DNA of 60,000 nucleotides from assembly GCF_964204645.1 (NCBI RefSeq), contig NC_134031.1, forward strand, positions 8,038,501 to 8,098,500, read 5' to 3'. The stretch comes from Tubulanus polymorphus (taxonomy: Eukaryota > Nemertea > Palaeonemertea > Tubulaniformes > Tubulanidae). Below, piece by piece: positions 52,701 to 58,893 of the stretch. Positions within the stretch are counted from its first letter, which is position 1. Each line of letters begins with the position of its first letter. Under the pieces are notes generated by a model. The model ran no database searches. It was not told the DNA's origin and was given only the letters and a program-made list of their open reading frames with translations. The position numbers and the translations under genes are program-made.

Positions 52701-55700
52701 CTCAGCCTAAAACAATTACAGTTAATAAAATAATGTTTATATTGCACTATCAAGGAATTCAAGATGGCTGTCCTGGCAACCAAATTTTATTACTGATAAC
52801 CTCGATTTTGAATAGGGGTGAAATATGGCCGCCAGGAAAGCCATCTTGAATTTCTTGTTACCACGATACAGCCAATAATTCTTAATGGATTTTCATGAAA
52901 TTTAGTAAGGTGGTTTAGGTAGGTGAGATGTGCGCCTCTATTGAAAGTCATCGGCCATTTTGGAGAATGAGTGCAGATTTTGCCGAACTAAAATGGCCGC
53001 TTGATTCTGACCGAGTCAATTTTTGGGCTGAATATGGGCCTAGAGGATAAACATGTATAAACCCAATATCAAGGCAATCCATTGAAGCGTCTTCAAAACT
53101 TCCCAAAATAACTGGATTCTGTCTACGGATGCACGGACGATAAATGAATGCAATAGACCACTGAGACTAAGGTACCAATTGGGCTAAAAAGGCCAATACG
53201 TAATGTTCATGAAATATGATTATAATTGACAGAATGCTTTATAATCCTTATCAGTGATCTTATAAACTCACTAGGCTATGCTTTGGAAAACCAGATGAAG
53301 ACCAATATTGTAGATTTTCATTTCACAAATTCAAAAATAATCCATAGGCCTATATAAACAATTATTTCTAAATTGTAGCTGAAGATTGATTTGTACCCTT
53401 ACCTCTTCAGGAGTTGAAGTGATGAATGCATGGCAGTATTGCACGTTCATCTGGCCCTTAGGTTCTCGGGCTAAAAATGAAAACTGGCAAAACTCCGGAT
53501 CACATGTCGCATAAGAAATGCGCTTCATCGCATGGGCCATGTACACACTCTGAAAATCAAAATTTTACATTAAAGTTACAGCTTGTCAACTGCATAAGAG
53601 TGATGAGGGCTTCAGTAACTCTATGAACACAGAAAGAATTTCAAAATTTGTTTCATTCAATGTTTAGCGACAATATTTTTTCAAGGACTACATATAGTTT
53701 TTTTAGATTTTTTTCCTTGCAACTTGAATTACCTAGTTGAAATTCAACAAACATCTTCCCCATAAAAAGGATACCTAGAAAATGCACTGTTCATGATATC
53801 TTGGTGAATTAAATCTGTGAGTGACCAGCTGAAATCTAAGCCGCCACGTTGCCAGAATGTTTTGAGTTAATATGAATAAGTTCATAATGCAAAATTTGTA
53901 ATCAATTTAGCTAGTGCTGAAAAACCTAATGGGAATTATGATCAAGTTTCTACAGAAATGCAGAATTGAGTAACATTCATAATTGAAGGAAATAAATATC
54001 CTGTAAATTTGGGAGGGATCGGTAATGAACTAATGGAAAGATGAAATTTTTTTGAGTCATAATCTGATTGTTGTATCGGACGGGGTTGGACTAGTTTCGA
54101 AATCTATCATACGATCATCTCCAACTGAAAGCACACACCAGCTGATGAGATGACAAAAGCAGAAAAAAGTTTTTGAGACCCTCATCACTAAGGTGTATAC
54201 TAGGCTTTCTATGAATTTGCCGAATATTTCCCGGATTAGAGGAAAATCTGTTCAATCCCCTAATATTTCCAACCGTGAAATCATTTTAAAATTCCCAAGT
54301 TATTCCCGATTTCCTAGTACTGCGGGAACCATGTAAAGCATACAGCTGATGACATCATCAATTCGACGATGGCATAAGCTCGCTAGACGTGAGTCGAAAA
54401 CACAATCACCTGACTCCAGAGACCAAAAATAACTTCCGTTGCAAACTACTATCAAAATGCCATTGATGTAGAACTAAGGGTCCAGAGAGATCCACTTAGG
54501 AACTGGTGGAATGCGTGCCATTCAGACAATATTTCTTATATCTAAGGCTGGCTTATGTCGACAAGCGACGCGACGCCTACCGACACAACTGGGTTTATCG
54601 CTGATTAGCGGCAACTGGCGGCCTACGAGAGGCCGCCAGTTGCCGATCACAACTGACATAAGCTCATCTGCGGCGCAGCAGAACTGAGCGCAGGGGTTCC
54701 AGCCAATAAGAGACCGTATATACATAGTACAAATTATCACCGCTAGTTAACGTCATTCGTTATTAGTCATAAACTTTCAAATTCAAGTATTTCAAAACGT
54801 AAACCAAACCCATAAGCACGGCAGAGGACTGCACCGAAGATCTAGAAATGAAAGAAATAGCTTTTCTAATAGAAATATATTTCCTAATAATTCAAATTTA
54901 TCCACAAAATGCTTATCAGGTGGCCATTTGAGCCATTGTAGTTGCTGGTAATCGCAACCGACATAAGCAGGGAAGCAACTGGGAGGATCTCGTAACCCGC
55001 TAGTCGGCCTCAGTTGCTGCGAACCGGAGCGCAGTCGACAAAAGCAGGGCTGCGAAAGCGGTTGCTCTCAGTTGCGTCGGTAGGAGTTGGTAGGCGTTGC
55101 GTTGCTTGTCGAAATTAGCCAGCCTTAACACCCTAAGGTAACACAAACACAGTATCAATGAGGAAGGTTTGGCTCAGAAGTAACTGTTTGGGTTTTGATC
55201 CAGGACTGGCGATGAACTAGGAAAAGTATTTATAGATACAGTGCATAAAGAAATTTTCTTTTAAAGACCGCATAGGGCCCTATGAATAAGTTGTGTGATG
55301 TGGTGCTTTGCATTTCCCTGAAAGATCTGGACACGAAAATCAAATAGCAAGGTGCGTCAAACACCAGGATCCAGTAGCACAGTTACTAGTTAAATATGAA
55401 TGTAGAGCTGAAAACCATTTTCAACTCATGGTCAAATCTCCACAAATATGTAACTGAGTCCAGGTTTGTTTGAATTGTTGAATTTTAGAAATTTCTCTTA
55501 TGTTCAAGGGTTGTCGTCATGATATTCTTTCAATCTTACCTTCAGCTACAGAAATTTAGCAACTGCATTTTATTACAGTTGACGCAGAGGTAGGTAATTT
55601 CATATTGGCACTTAAGTGTTTTTTATTAACTTTACTGGCAGATATATTCCCCTAGGCATGCGTTGCTTTCTATTTGGAGCCTGTTGATAGACAGTTATAT

Positions 55701-58700
55701 TGGAAATTTGAATTTTTAAAGTGAAATTACTTTCGTGCAATTAATTTCTGTCACAAGACTAATGCATGAAGGCTTGTTTTATATATCTAGTTGTTATGCC
55801 AGGTTCCCTTACGTTGGAATGAAATAGCTTTTTCTTAATTTTTTACAGCTGGATGAACATAATTGATGTGAATGATCTAACAATTTCGAATGGCTTAGTG
55901 GTACTGACTCATCAATCATTTCATATTGCAGGGGCTTGTAGTCTATGGACCCATAATCGGTCATTTCAACTTACTCCTTAGGAGATCCTGATGAAACTGA
56001 TCCTAACCCAGACGACCTAAGGGGCCATCTATTCCTATTATTCTCATTCAGCATGGTTTTATAAATCGACAATGACTGCTGAATGAAATAACAGCCTTAT
56101 CGAACAGGATATATGAATTGCCTTTATGAATTTTTGATTAAATATATATGATATGGTATGGCATTTCTATCAGTCACAAACAATGAATCTTTGATTTATC
56201 AACAAATTATCTCATCAGGATAGGCTGCTGATTTAATTCATATCAATAAGACAGGCACGACTATTGTCAATCATAGACAGAATTCATCTGTCATGAAGCT
56301 TATCTATATGTAGACTACAAGTGTGTCTATTCACTTTATTGTCAGTATTTGAAAATAAGAACCTAAAGCCTGGGGCACTACGACCATACATACTAACAAG
56401 AACTAAATTTCTTAACATCGGCTTTTGCAGTGCACACCTGCATGAGGGAGATGAATATCAGCCTTAAGAATTGGTTGGCCTCGCTTTTTTAATGGACTAA
56501 GTAGTATGCTTTACAATGCAACCAATATCTTTAGCCGAAATAACATAAGAGGTCCATTGATATGAGCCATTGCTGAGAAAACCAAAAGCTCCAGACCATA
56601 TGGGAAAATGAACTAGAGTCTCACAGGCTAGGGAACTTCTTAGTTGAAGTTATCAAGTACTGCATAATTGTCTGCTTTTTCATTAAAAATATAACGAATA
56701 TACATGAAATAATTTAGAATTCAACATTACAATGAAGATTTTTTAATGTTTTGCTGAACAAACATTTTATTTGTTGTTTTGTTCGTTGAAGACACCACAA
56801 TTTGATGATTTGCTTCCGAAGGTCTAAATCATGAAAGGGAAGAGGCTGATTTGCAATTTGCAATATGATTTTTATTTTGCCACACGGACAGTTACTGAAT
56901 TGATTTTCATATATGATTAAATCGAATCAAATTCAATTTAAATTTGTGAAAGCACCAATAGATTTGATCAATTCACGCATAGTTTTCTCTTAATTCTATT
57001 CAAATTATGGTACCAAATAGGTAAGATTATAATAAATTCAAATGTTGATTTACATTTGTGTAACATCAGTGTCTTGATTGTTTATAGGTATTAGGCATAC
57101 AACAACTGAATCTTCAATTGATTAAATTTCAGCAACAAGTGATATAACTAAAGATGGAAGAATAACTAATGCCAGACCTATACTGATCCTTCAAAATCTC
57201 AGCAGTAATTGCTTCACAACAGTTGTCTTACCTCTCCTTTACTACTACAAACTTTGATCCCAGACAATGATATCACAAGTAAAATAGGTTTACTTTTTGG
57301 TACACTCTACAATATAAAGAACAGGTTCATAAATACATTTTCAGAATATTCAAGTTTTGTCAGGGACTAAAGACACTTCATTGGTCAGGGTCACATATTA
57401 CCATAATTCAGAGGCAGACCAACATTTAATATACACTGGGGGGTTTTTCTAAGAATGATTTTTAGGGACATTTTGATAAAAGGCAGGGACACAATTGCAA
57501 ACTAGGTATCCAAGAACACAATACAGACTTGGTGAAATGCTCGACAATTTCAATCTTCAATGCCCCTTGGAGAACAAATACAGTAACAAATGAGCTTGAG
57601 GTTAATCACAAATCATAGAAATTGTCATGAACTAGAATTTTGTTATCGATTGTGGTCACAAAATATGCATAGGTAGAAATATATATGAAATACCATATTT
57701 TCATTATTCAATGCCCCCTAATGAACATATACAGACACCAATGACCTAGAAACTCACCATAATCATTGAGCATTTCACAAGCTTAATTCTGCAATTGATT
57801 GTGGTTACAAAATATGCCAAGTTTGCTACAGTTGGAGAATTTGACGTGTTTCAAATACAGTGGGCCCGGGGACGAATTCCGGCGAAATCAGGAATCCTGA
57901 TTTCGACTACCATGAAGATAGTTGACAGCGCTCTGCATAAGCATTCTTTAAAGAGTCAATGTTCTCGCTGGTTCGAAATTAAAGCATGGCGGCACGAGCG
58001 CCTAAGGCGCCAGCCCATATCAGGAACGGGGGTACTCCCCTGGAAAAACTTAATATCTATAGGTGCTTAGATACGTTTTCCCAGCATTCGGGGGCCATAA
58101 TTAACTAGTTTAAATTCGGTAATTTTCATGTAGCAGCCATTGTCGGTAGTTAGGCTACTTCGAGGCACTTTTCTGCCATATATTGGTAGGCTTAGGCCTA
58201 CGTGCATTAAATAGTTCCATGTTCTCATATCTGTCAATATAATTCAATTTCATCATTAACAGTTTAGAGGAAGCATTTATAAATTTCGATTTGCAAAATA
58301 TTTTGGTGACTTTGATAAGTTATGATGATAAAATTTTTTGTCTCATAGGAAAATTGATGCGGTGTGACCTTTATTGGCATTGATTTCTTTTATTTTTAAC
58401 GCACGGGGAAATCCCTGGATATTTATAGGCCCTACCACGGCAGTTCAGTAGACAATTATTGACGTATAGAGGCTTTACTAAGTAACAATGAGAATGTGTT
58501 TATACAATTATTGATGCACCAGTAATAAAATTGAGCATGTGAACCTGACAGTCTTAGAAAGCCAGATAAGTAAATAAACTCCCAATCATTTTTTTAAGCA
58601 TGGCAGAATTTTTTTAAGCATGGCTATCTTTTATTTGCGTGGCGGTAAAGTGCCCCTCAGCGAGAACACTGCGAGTAATTCCATAGGCCTAATGACAAAA

Positions 58701-58893
58701 GACATAGGGACCTAAGCTAAGACTAGGCCTGACTTATCTTTAATAAGCCCAAGCTCAATCTAATTAGAATTGAATACATCGATGTTGCCCCACTATTTTA
58801 TCGTTAACTTACCCTCATTTCCTGAAGTTGTTGTCTCACAAATTCTGTTCTCGCATTCTGGTCTGGTCCCATAACCATAAATGATCCAATGTA
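16464..58893 (-). CDS. SH2D5-like PTB-SH2 adaptor protein (10 exons, 5' partial)
   Basis: Ten minus-strand exons join in phase to 594 codons plus stop. Residues 1-120 form a PTB domain missing its first strand: YIGSF, QQLQEM, LVISLSGIKVC, VYMAHAMKRISYATC, CQFSFLAREP, YCHAFITSTPEEAEELNTLV, SFKMAYATQ. Residues about 125-200 are a Lys/Glu-rich helical stretch. Residues 207-447 are a Ser/Pro-rich linker. The SH2 domain spans about 448-544, starting WYQAGIPR, with FIVRDS (phosphotyrosine-binding Arg473) and SHYLI (His499), ending at LKLP. The tail carries NPSY (548-551) and 12 consecutive Asp. Order and block similarity fit SH2D5 and argue against tensins, where SH2 precedes PTB. SHC proteins share the order but not these blocks. 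Family members are cytoplasmic adaptors binding phosphotyrosine and NPxY partners. The first exon(s), including the start codon, lie beyond 60000. Confidence 0.9.
16710..17375 (-). other. Intron between the two last SH2 exons, with an inverted-repeat insert
   Basis: Donor GTATGT follows AAG at 17376; acceptor TTTCAG precedes 16709. The intron contains the inverted-repeat element at 17012-17232 and otherwise AT-rich sequence. Confidence 0.85.
17012..17232. mobile_element. Nested inverted-repeat (foldback) element in an SH2 intron
   Basis: The outer arms TTTGATTGCCTCC and GGAGGCAATCAAA, and the inner arms CTAAGCGGCCACCA and TGGTGGCCGCTTAG, are inverted repeats, so the whole 220 bp can fold back. 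A partial copy (ATCTGATTGGCTA, GACTGGTGACCGCTA) lies at 49880-49925. Confidence 0.65.
17376..17550 (-). CDS. SH2D5-like exon: SH2 core with FIVRDS
   Basis: The acceptor GCAACAG precedes 17550. The first base completes a split Arg codon, and 58 further codons end in phase 0 at AAG before GTATGT. It encodes EIALEILSQEDVGSFIVRDS, the C-Y-A-L-S-V-K-V strand, SGISHYLITQTS and GGYRLK. The Arg of FIVRDS is the invariant phosphotyrosine ligand, so the pocket looks functional. Confidence 0.95.
17876..17960 (-). repeat. Fragment of the GCCCACTTGGGA element family
   Basis: Read on the minus strand it gives AGCTCACTTGGGCTTTAGTC followed by a CATTCACTTTTCGTC block and a degraded CCGT-like tract. This corresponds to the left end of the element at 6137. 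Confidence 0.6.
18375..18530. repeat. Orphan MITE end (AGCTGCGTTCAC)
   Basis: Starts AGCTGCGTTCACTCTAGG after TA and includes CTCTCTAATTAGGCACAGGC, which is shared with the 26484-26746 family. No inverted right end was found. Confidence 0.45.
19586..19675 (-). CDS. SH2D5-like micro-exon: start of SH2 domain
   Basis: This 90-nt exon was found by searching for the missing SH2 start. The acceptor TTCTTGTAG precedes 19675. The first base G completes an Arg codon split from the exon at 50374. 29 codons follow, and the last two bases AG join the A of the next exon to make Arg455. It encodes FDSLNRYDSPTNLDDQ and then SWYQAGIP. Trp448 and the G-I-P-R turn are the canonical opening of an SH2 domain. 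The phases on both sides fit exactly, which ties the PTB half and the SH2 half into one transcript. Confidence 0.92.
20040..20493 (+). mobile_element. 3' end of a CR1/L2-like non-LTR retrotransposon
   Basis: Frame 20096-20307 reads ICDTCN, one in-frame stop, VEDGLHFILTCSKFNNLRKK, then NLGKYIQSEFEYY and a final stop. This is the Cys-His knuckle pattern at the C-terminus of CR1-like reverse transcriptase proteins (C-x2-C ... HF-x-L-x-C). It is followed by an AT-rich 3' UTR and a terminal repeat of ACTTGTA units after AATAAA. It is truncated 5' and inactive. Confidence 0.7.
21753..21812. repeat. 30-bp tandem duplication
   Basis: Two adjacent 30-bp copies beginning CGATCTCCCTGAAATTGT, differing at one base. 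Confidence 0.85.
22740..22935 (+). mobile_element. LINE 3' tail with ATTGA repeats
   Basis: AT-rich 3' UTR-like sequence ending AATAAAGAATTGAATTGAATT. The short terminal repeat after AATAAA is characteristic of non-LTR retrotransposon 3' ends. No coding part remains. Confidence 0.5.
25528..25793. mobile_element. MITE of the GATCACATGAAC / TTTTTGGCCC family
   Basis: The left end GATCACATGAACATTTTTGG and the right end (reverse complement GAGCTGCGACCACGC) are diverged inverted repeats. Internal blocks GAGCCAAATTTTAGCG and GTGTGAACGC match the copies at 26484 and 32659. Confidence 0.6.
26484..26746. mobile_element. MITE of the GCCGCGATC / TTTTTGGCCC family
   Basis: Left end GCCGCGATCTCACGAGCATT; right end GTGTGATCGTGGC, inverted. 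The interior shares ATTGCGTTTGAATTGCAACT with the fragment at 7887-8010 and GTGTGAACGCGCTC with the copy at 25528. Confidence 0.7.
29153..29500. repeat. Two head-to-tail MITE ends with GCGTTCACACTA
   Basis: AGCCGCGTTCACACTAG at 29153 follows TA. A second GCGTTCACACTACAG begins at about 29382 in the same orientation. Neither shows a matching inverted right end, so these look like two broken elements side by side. Confidence 0.45.
29783..30692. mobile_element. TAA-flanked TIR element, AGGCTGGCTTATGTCGAC family (copy 1)
   Basis: Inverted ends AGGCTGGCTTATGTCGACAA and the reverse complement of TTGTCAACATAAGCCAGCCT extend, with GCAACGCGACGCCTACC, for over 35 bp. They are flanked by TAA at 29780-29782 and 30693-30695. 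A 3-bp TWA duplication suggests a Harbinger/PIF-type origin. It has no coding capacity and is interrupted by the small element at 30126-30276. A second copy lies at 54545-55125. Confidence 0.8.
30126..30276. mobile_element. 151-bp MITE nested inside the TAA element
   Basis: Ends CACAGGGG and CCCCTGTG continue inward as GTATCAGAGTTT...GGTAATG inverted repeats. The flanks repeat CTCACACCACA (30119-30129 and 30278-30288). If the ends are CACAGGGG/CCCCTGTG, the 8-bp flanks ACTCACAC and GCTCACAC match at 7 of 8 bases, which would suit a hAT element. The interior has the two-fold symmetric GATAATCTGTTAACAGATTA, repeated in half further on. Confidence 0.7.
32659..32833. mobile_element. Short MITE of the TTTTTGGCCC family, TA-flanked
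   Basis: Left end AGCTGTGATCACCCG follows TA; right end TGAGATTGCGGC precedes TA. The interior shares AACATTTTTG, TTATTAGGCAC and GCCAATTTGG with 25528 and 26484. It is an internal-deletion form. Confidence 0.65.
33485..33800. repeat. Diverged tandem duplication of about 150 bp
   Basis: ATATGACCTTGAAA recurs at 33593 and 33744 with downstream GCAACACATCTT / GTAACATTTCTT landmarks; an earlier GCAACACATC at about 33500 may be a third unit. A downstream AAGATGGC...GCGGCCATATTTG block at 33960 is shared with 52760. Confidence 0.45.
34795..34872 (+). mobile_element. LINE 3' tail with ACTTAT repeats
   Basis: GAATAAATACTTATACTTAT followed by a further unit is a typical 3' microsatellite tail of a non-LTR element. 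No coding part is left. Confidence 0.4.
35192..35847. mobile_element. MITE with AAGCCACATTC / GTGTGAACGCAGC ends
   Basis: The diverged left end and the right end ACGTAGTGTGAACGCAGC are inverted repeats. Subterminal blocks contain GGAACGGACCAAAT and GGAACGGTCTAAAAT, analogous to the GACCGG blocks of the 39324 family. The open frame inside is not recognisable. Confidence 0.55.
36290..36615 (+). mobile_element. 3' end of a non-LTR retrotransposon
   Basis: Around 36380-36490 the plus strand reads FSYSAPLLWNMIPSLIKYSP and then LILKLICS. This is the family C-terminal pattern (A-P-x-L-W-N-x-x-P ... F-K-x-x-L-K). An AT-rich 3' UTR follows and a TTATTATTA-like tail. 5' truncated and inactive. Confidence 0.6.
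37378..37511 (-). CDS. Candidate nested exon, unrecognised
   Basis: The minus strand is open between a plausible acceptor (ATATATCAG before 37511) and donor (AGAG before GTAGGA). It reads CDDYVLVTSKCMLYLFGTAG and then VCGVWASDANGNLNFAQR. Composition is more GC-rich than the surroundings and codon-like, but I recognise no family. It lies inside the large SH2D5-like intron, in the same orientation. It could be an exon of a nested gene, an alternative exon or a chance frame. Confidence 0.22.
37535..37796 (-). CDS. Candidate nested exon, unrecognised
   Basis: It is open for 86 codons after a plausible acceptor (TTTTCCAG before 37796), with a stop at 37535-37537. Segments include FTCTLYHDHLLCIKARCEIS and FLHLFDIDEDYHLYTPYFSV. 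A donor-like GTAGGC follows ATATAT inside the frame, so the coding part could end earlier and splice to 37511. No domain is recognised, and a chance frame is possible. Confidence 0.22.
39107..39242. mobile_element. 136-bp piggyBac-like MITE (TTAA-flanked)
   Basis: Ends TTAACCCTTTCAGCCGCAGT and the reverse complement of ACACGGAAAGGGTTAA sit on TTAA at both sides. It shares CTATTCCCGTTATTCAACAC and CACTATAGGGTATTAATTAG with the longer copy at 40428. Confidence 0.8.
39324..40172. mobile_element. TA-flanked MITE with GCGTTCACAC ends (copy 2)
   Basis: Ends GCCGCGTTCACACGAC and GTGTGAACGCGCCT are flanked by TA at 39322-39323 and 40173-40174. The dense subterminal TTTAGACCGGTCTAAA-type palindromes match copy 1 at 14373-15040 in reverse. 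It contains a 102-bp tandem duplication absent from copy 1. Confidence 0.8.
39701..39904. repeat. 102-bp tandem duplication inside MITE copy 2
   Basis: CAAAAATTTCCATTGAATA recurs at 39701 and 39803. The two units are nearly identical, so the duplication is recent relative to the element. Confidence 0.85.
40428..40721. mobile_element. 294-bp piggyBac-like MITE (TTAA-flanked)
   Basis: TTAACCCTTTCAGTGC on the left and GCACTAAAGGGTTAA on the right, with TTAA at both edges. The right half closely matches the 39107 copy, which appears to be an internally deleted form. Confidence 0.8.
41080..41290 (+). repeat. LINE-tail-like sequence with a duplicated AATAAA block
   Basis: A 35-40-bp unit containing TTTTTGCTGAATAAAATTGA and GAATTCAATG occurs twice in tandem, followed by a third AATAAA. 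It resembles an expanded 3' end of a non-LTR element. Confidence 0.5.
41519..41969. mobile_element. 451-bp foldback MITE with perfect 9-bp target duplication
   Basis: The 9-mer CGATGATAC lies at 41510-41518 and 41970-41978. Between them, arms of about 165 bp are near-perfect inverted repeats, beginning GGTCATCCTTATTACCGAG and including ATCTCGGTTCGTCTCGGTTC in the right arm. Outer bases differ by one (C versus G). A 9-bp duplication with long inverted arms is typical of Mutator-like non-autonomous elements. The plus-strand frame across the right edge is fortuitous. Confidence 0.88.
41979..45121. other. Intronic; no gene or element recognised
   Basis: AT-rich, with several short open frames (for example 43305-43678) that match nothing and lack convincing splice signals. 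Confidence 0.4.
45122..45624 (+). repeat. Left terminal inverted repeat of the ISL2EU-like element
   Basis: Pairs with 48478-48988. The similarity ends just after TCGCTAAAAT. Confidence 0.9.
45706..47093 (+). CDS. Transposon protein: SAP, SWIM zinc finger, truncated YqaJ-like nuclease
   Basis: Two exons, 45706-46497 and 46581-47093, join in phase 0 across an 83-bp intron (donor GTAAGT, acceptor TTTTAG). The first ATG in frame is 45706. Residues 13-40 are SAP-like (VGELKDFLSERGL, SKNELVARA), a DNA-binding motif. Residues 178-190 are a SWIM finger, C-x-C-x7-C-x-H (Cys178, Cys180, Cys188, His190). From Trp350, RRGRITASKCHSI and VKHGIINEQNARSDF match the opening of YqaJ/lambda-exonuclease-like domains. 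The frame then reads AGLQ and meets a GT donor at 47094; reading on gives a stop at 47105. The usual S-P-D-G and E-x-K metal-binding blocks are not found downstream on this strand. The nuclease is therefore catalytically incomplete in this copy, probably through an internal deletion. Confidence 0.85.
46498..46580 (+). other. Intron of the SAP-SWIM-YqaJ gene
   Basis: GTAAGT to TTTTAG, 83 bp. Reading through gives a stop within a few codons, and splicing keeps the frame. Confidence 0.85.
47068..48156 (-). CDS. DDE transposase (HTH_Tnp_4 / DDE_Tnp_4 type), main frame
   Basis: 362 codons. Residues about 105-150 (KLDIEQEFLLVMIKLRLNLF, then SRFRVSKSTVSRIFHTWI) form the helix-turn-helix of this transposase group. 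The RNase-H-like catalytic residues are all present: Asp185 in CVIDCTEIP, Asp260 in VLADRGFK, Glu307 in FVEKAIGRMKYY. The C-terminus VVVCAALSNLRS is the usual end of the family, so the enzyme core is complete. The protein should start further upstream with a THAP domain (48157-48409), which is out of frame here. The stop at 47068 overlaps the end of the convergent YqaJ-like gene by about 38 bp. Confidence 0.92.
   Translation of the reverse strand: MTNGAKAPRRKLQRTNSCFCEHEEETLHTDAATKAVGIQTLGPELRFEDLTREMDVRFYTGFEGTAIFNMVFSWLLPEARIMKHWRGRVQTTVTDSSKRGPGRKLDIEQEFLLVMIKLRLNLFTGDLASRFRVSKSTVSRIFHTWICLLSRELSFLIIWPSKGDVRITLPKVFRKWFPRIRCVIDCTEIPTETPSALDIQASLWSDYKHDTTIKFLVSISPTGAITFVSKCYGGRASDKYIFTDSKVLDLIEADDQVLADRGFKITEELLLRRATLAIPPSVKTGIPLSHEESVKTTRIANTRIFVEKAIGRMKYYRILADVIPLKLLPLVDDIVVVCAALSNLRSQSQFFTNLPANQLSAI
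48157..48409 (-). pseudogene. THAP zinc-finger N-terminus of the transposase, frameshifted
   Basis: ATG at 48407-48409 opens MGKKDNCCVNGCQNS, then VKRLQFHRPPEGDRRE, and hits TAA. In another frame, from about 48290, NWLTEIRKGRPDFE, YVCSNHFLNGRPTEEEPIP continues without a stop into the transposase frame. Together they give the THAP pattern C-x3/4-C ... W ... C-x2-H with the FHxP box. One small indel near 48285-48295 breaks the protein. Confidence 0.85.
48478..48988 (-). repeat. Right terminal inverted repeat of the ISL2EU-like element
   Basis: Reverse complement of 45122-45624 with scattered mismatches and small indels. Confidence 0.9.
48989..50373. other. Intronic; MITE fragment, no gene
   Basis: At 49880-49925 there is a partial copy of the inverted-repeat element at 17012-17232. 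Otherwise only short unrecognised frames. Confidence 0.4.
50374..50471 (-). CDS. SH2D5-like exon: Ser-rich linker
   Basis: A 98-nt exon after CGTTTCAG, ending AG before GTAGTC (phase 2). It encodes RYQNASPLCNSDRSQSSP and a Ser/Thr run. The split Arg codon is completed by the first G of 19675. Confidence 0.85.
51180..51440 (-). CDS. SH2D5-like exon: linker with SPR repeats
   Basis: 261 nt, phase 0 at both ends (CGTTCTAG before 51440, GTTAGT after 51180). It encodes PTTSTSRSNLPDIL and a run of Glu/Asp-Ser-Pro-Arg motifs (EESPRR, QESPRK, RNSPRQ, REDSPRD). The motifs look like proline-directed phosphorylation sites. Low complexity suggests disorder. Confidence 0.88.
52003..52299 (-). CDS. SH2D5-like exon: linker
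   Basis: 297 nt, phase 0, acceptor TTTTACAG, donor GTAATT. It encodes AKQIVHKTRHRSGNPPLD, an NYDFDI segment, a CIDSQLSGQIQQRLAEARL helix-like part, and a basic TRRKGSGSE end. No domain assigned. The intron to the previous exon is only 92 bp. Confidence 0.88.
52392..52706 (-). CDS. SH2D5-like exon: end of PTB domain and charged helix
   Basis: 315 nt, phase 0, acceptor TGTTTTAG, donor GTCAGT after TGG. AEELNTLVGNSFKMAYA is the C-terminal helix of the PTB domain. It runs into a Lys/Glu/Arg/Gln-rich stretch (QQQIAEQKNKKREELEKERV, then ELRRRQSEELERELIEKREQ) of likely extended helix or coiled coil. Confidence 0.92.
52740..53210 (-). repeat. Fragments of the GCCCACTTGGGA element family in an intron
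   Basis: Read on the minus strand it gives TAGCCCAATTGG, GTAGACAGAATCCAGTTATT and TTGAAGACGCTTCAA. These match the left part of the 6137 element, with an AAGATGGCTGTCC/ATATGGCCGCC block further in. Confidence 0.6.
53403..53549 (-). CDS. SH2D5-like exon: PTB core
   Basis: 147 nt, phase 0 (acceptor GATTTTCAG, donor GTAAGG). It encodes SVYMAHAMKRISYATCDPEF, CQFSFLAREPKG and YCHAFITSTPEE. These blocks align with human SH2D5 as I remember it and are the strongest basis for the family call. Confidence 0.95.
53550..57231 (-). other. Intron of the SH2D5-like gene, with one MITE
   Basis: Donor GTAAGA after 57232, acceptor TTTCAG before 53549. It contains the TIR element at 54545-55125. The rest is AT-rich without recognised exons. 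Confidence 0.8.
54545..55125. mobile_element. TIR element, AGGCTGGCTTATGTCGAC family (copy 2)
   Basis: The same inverted ends as 29783-30692. The right flank is TAA and the left flank CTA, so the duplication is decayed or only TA. It includes GGCGGCCTACGAGAGGCCGCC, a GC-rich hairpin. It lacks the nested 151-bp element, so that insertion post-dates the split of the two copies. Confidence 0.8.
57232..57306 (-). CDS. SH2D5-like micro-exon: PTB strands
   Basis: A 75-nt exon found from the gap in the PTB domain. The acceptor TATTGTAG precedes 57306 and the donor GTAAGA follows GAG. Its 25 codons in phase 0 read SVPKSKPILLVISLSGIKVC followed by SSKGE. It supplies the hydrophobic strand pair expected between the QQLQEM helix and VYMAHA. 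Confidence 0.92.
57540..57825 (-). repeat. Reverse-oriented copies of the 154-bp repeat
   Basis: TCAATGCCCC, the complement of the GGGGGCGTTGA landmark, occurs at 57556 and 57708 (spacing 152). ATTGTGGTCACAAAATATGC and ATTGTGGTTACAAAATATGC flank these. It is the same unit as at 6741-7346, about 50 kb away and inverted. Confidence 0.75.
57855..58065. repeat. GC-rich block with three short hairpins, possible SINE-like repeat
   Basis: It contains GAAATCAGGAATCCTGATTT (a near-perfect palindrome), GCGCCTAAGGCGC and GGGGGTACTCCCC within 190 bp, all in a markedly GC-richer context. The plus-strand open frame across it has no recognisable product. It could be a tRNA- or repeat-derived element, but I see no A/B boxes. 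Confidence 0.35.
58813..58893 (-). CDS. SH2D5-like first visible exon: start of PTB domain
   Basis: 81 nt, phase 0, acceptor TTTGAAG before 58893, donor GTAAGT. It encodes YIGSFMVMGPDQNARTEF and VRQQLQEMR, the first strand and helix of a PTB domain. The upstream exon(s) with the initiator ATG were not found in 58894-60000. Confidence 0.9.

Larger units (their letters stand above)
57307..58812 (-). other. First visible intron of the SH2D5-like gene
   Basis: Donor GTAAGT after 58813, acceptor TTGTAG before 57306. It holds the 152-154-bp repeat units and a GC-rich block, listed separately. Confidence 0.85.
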
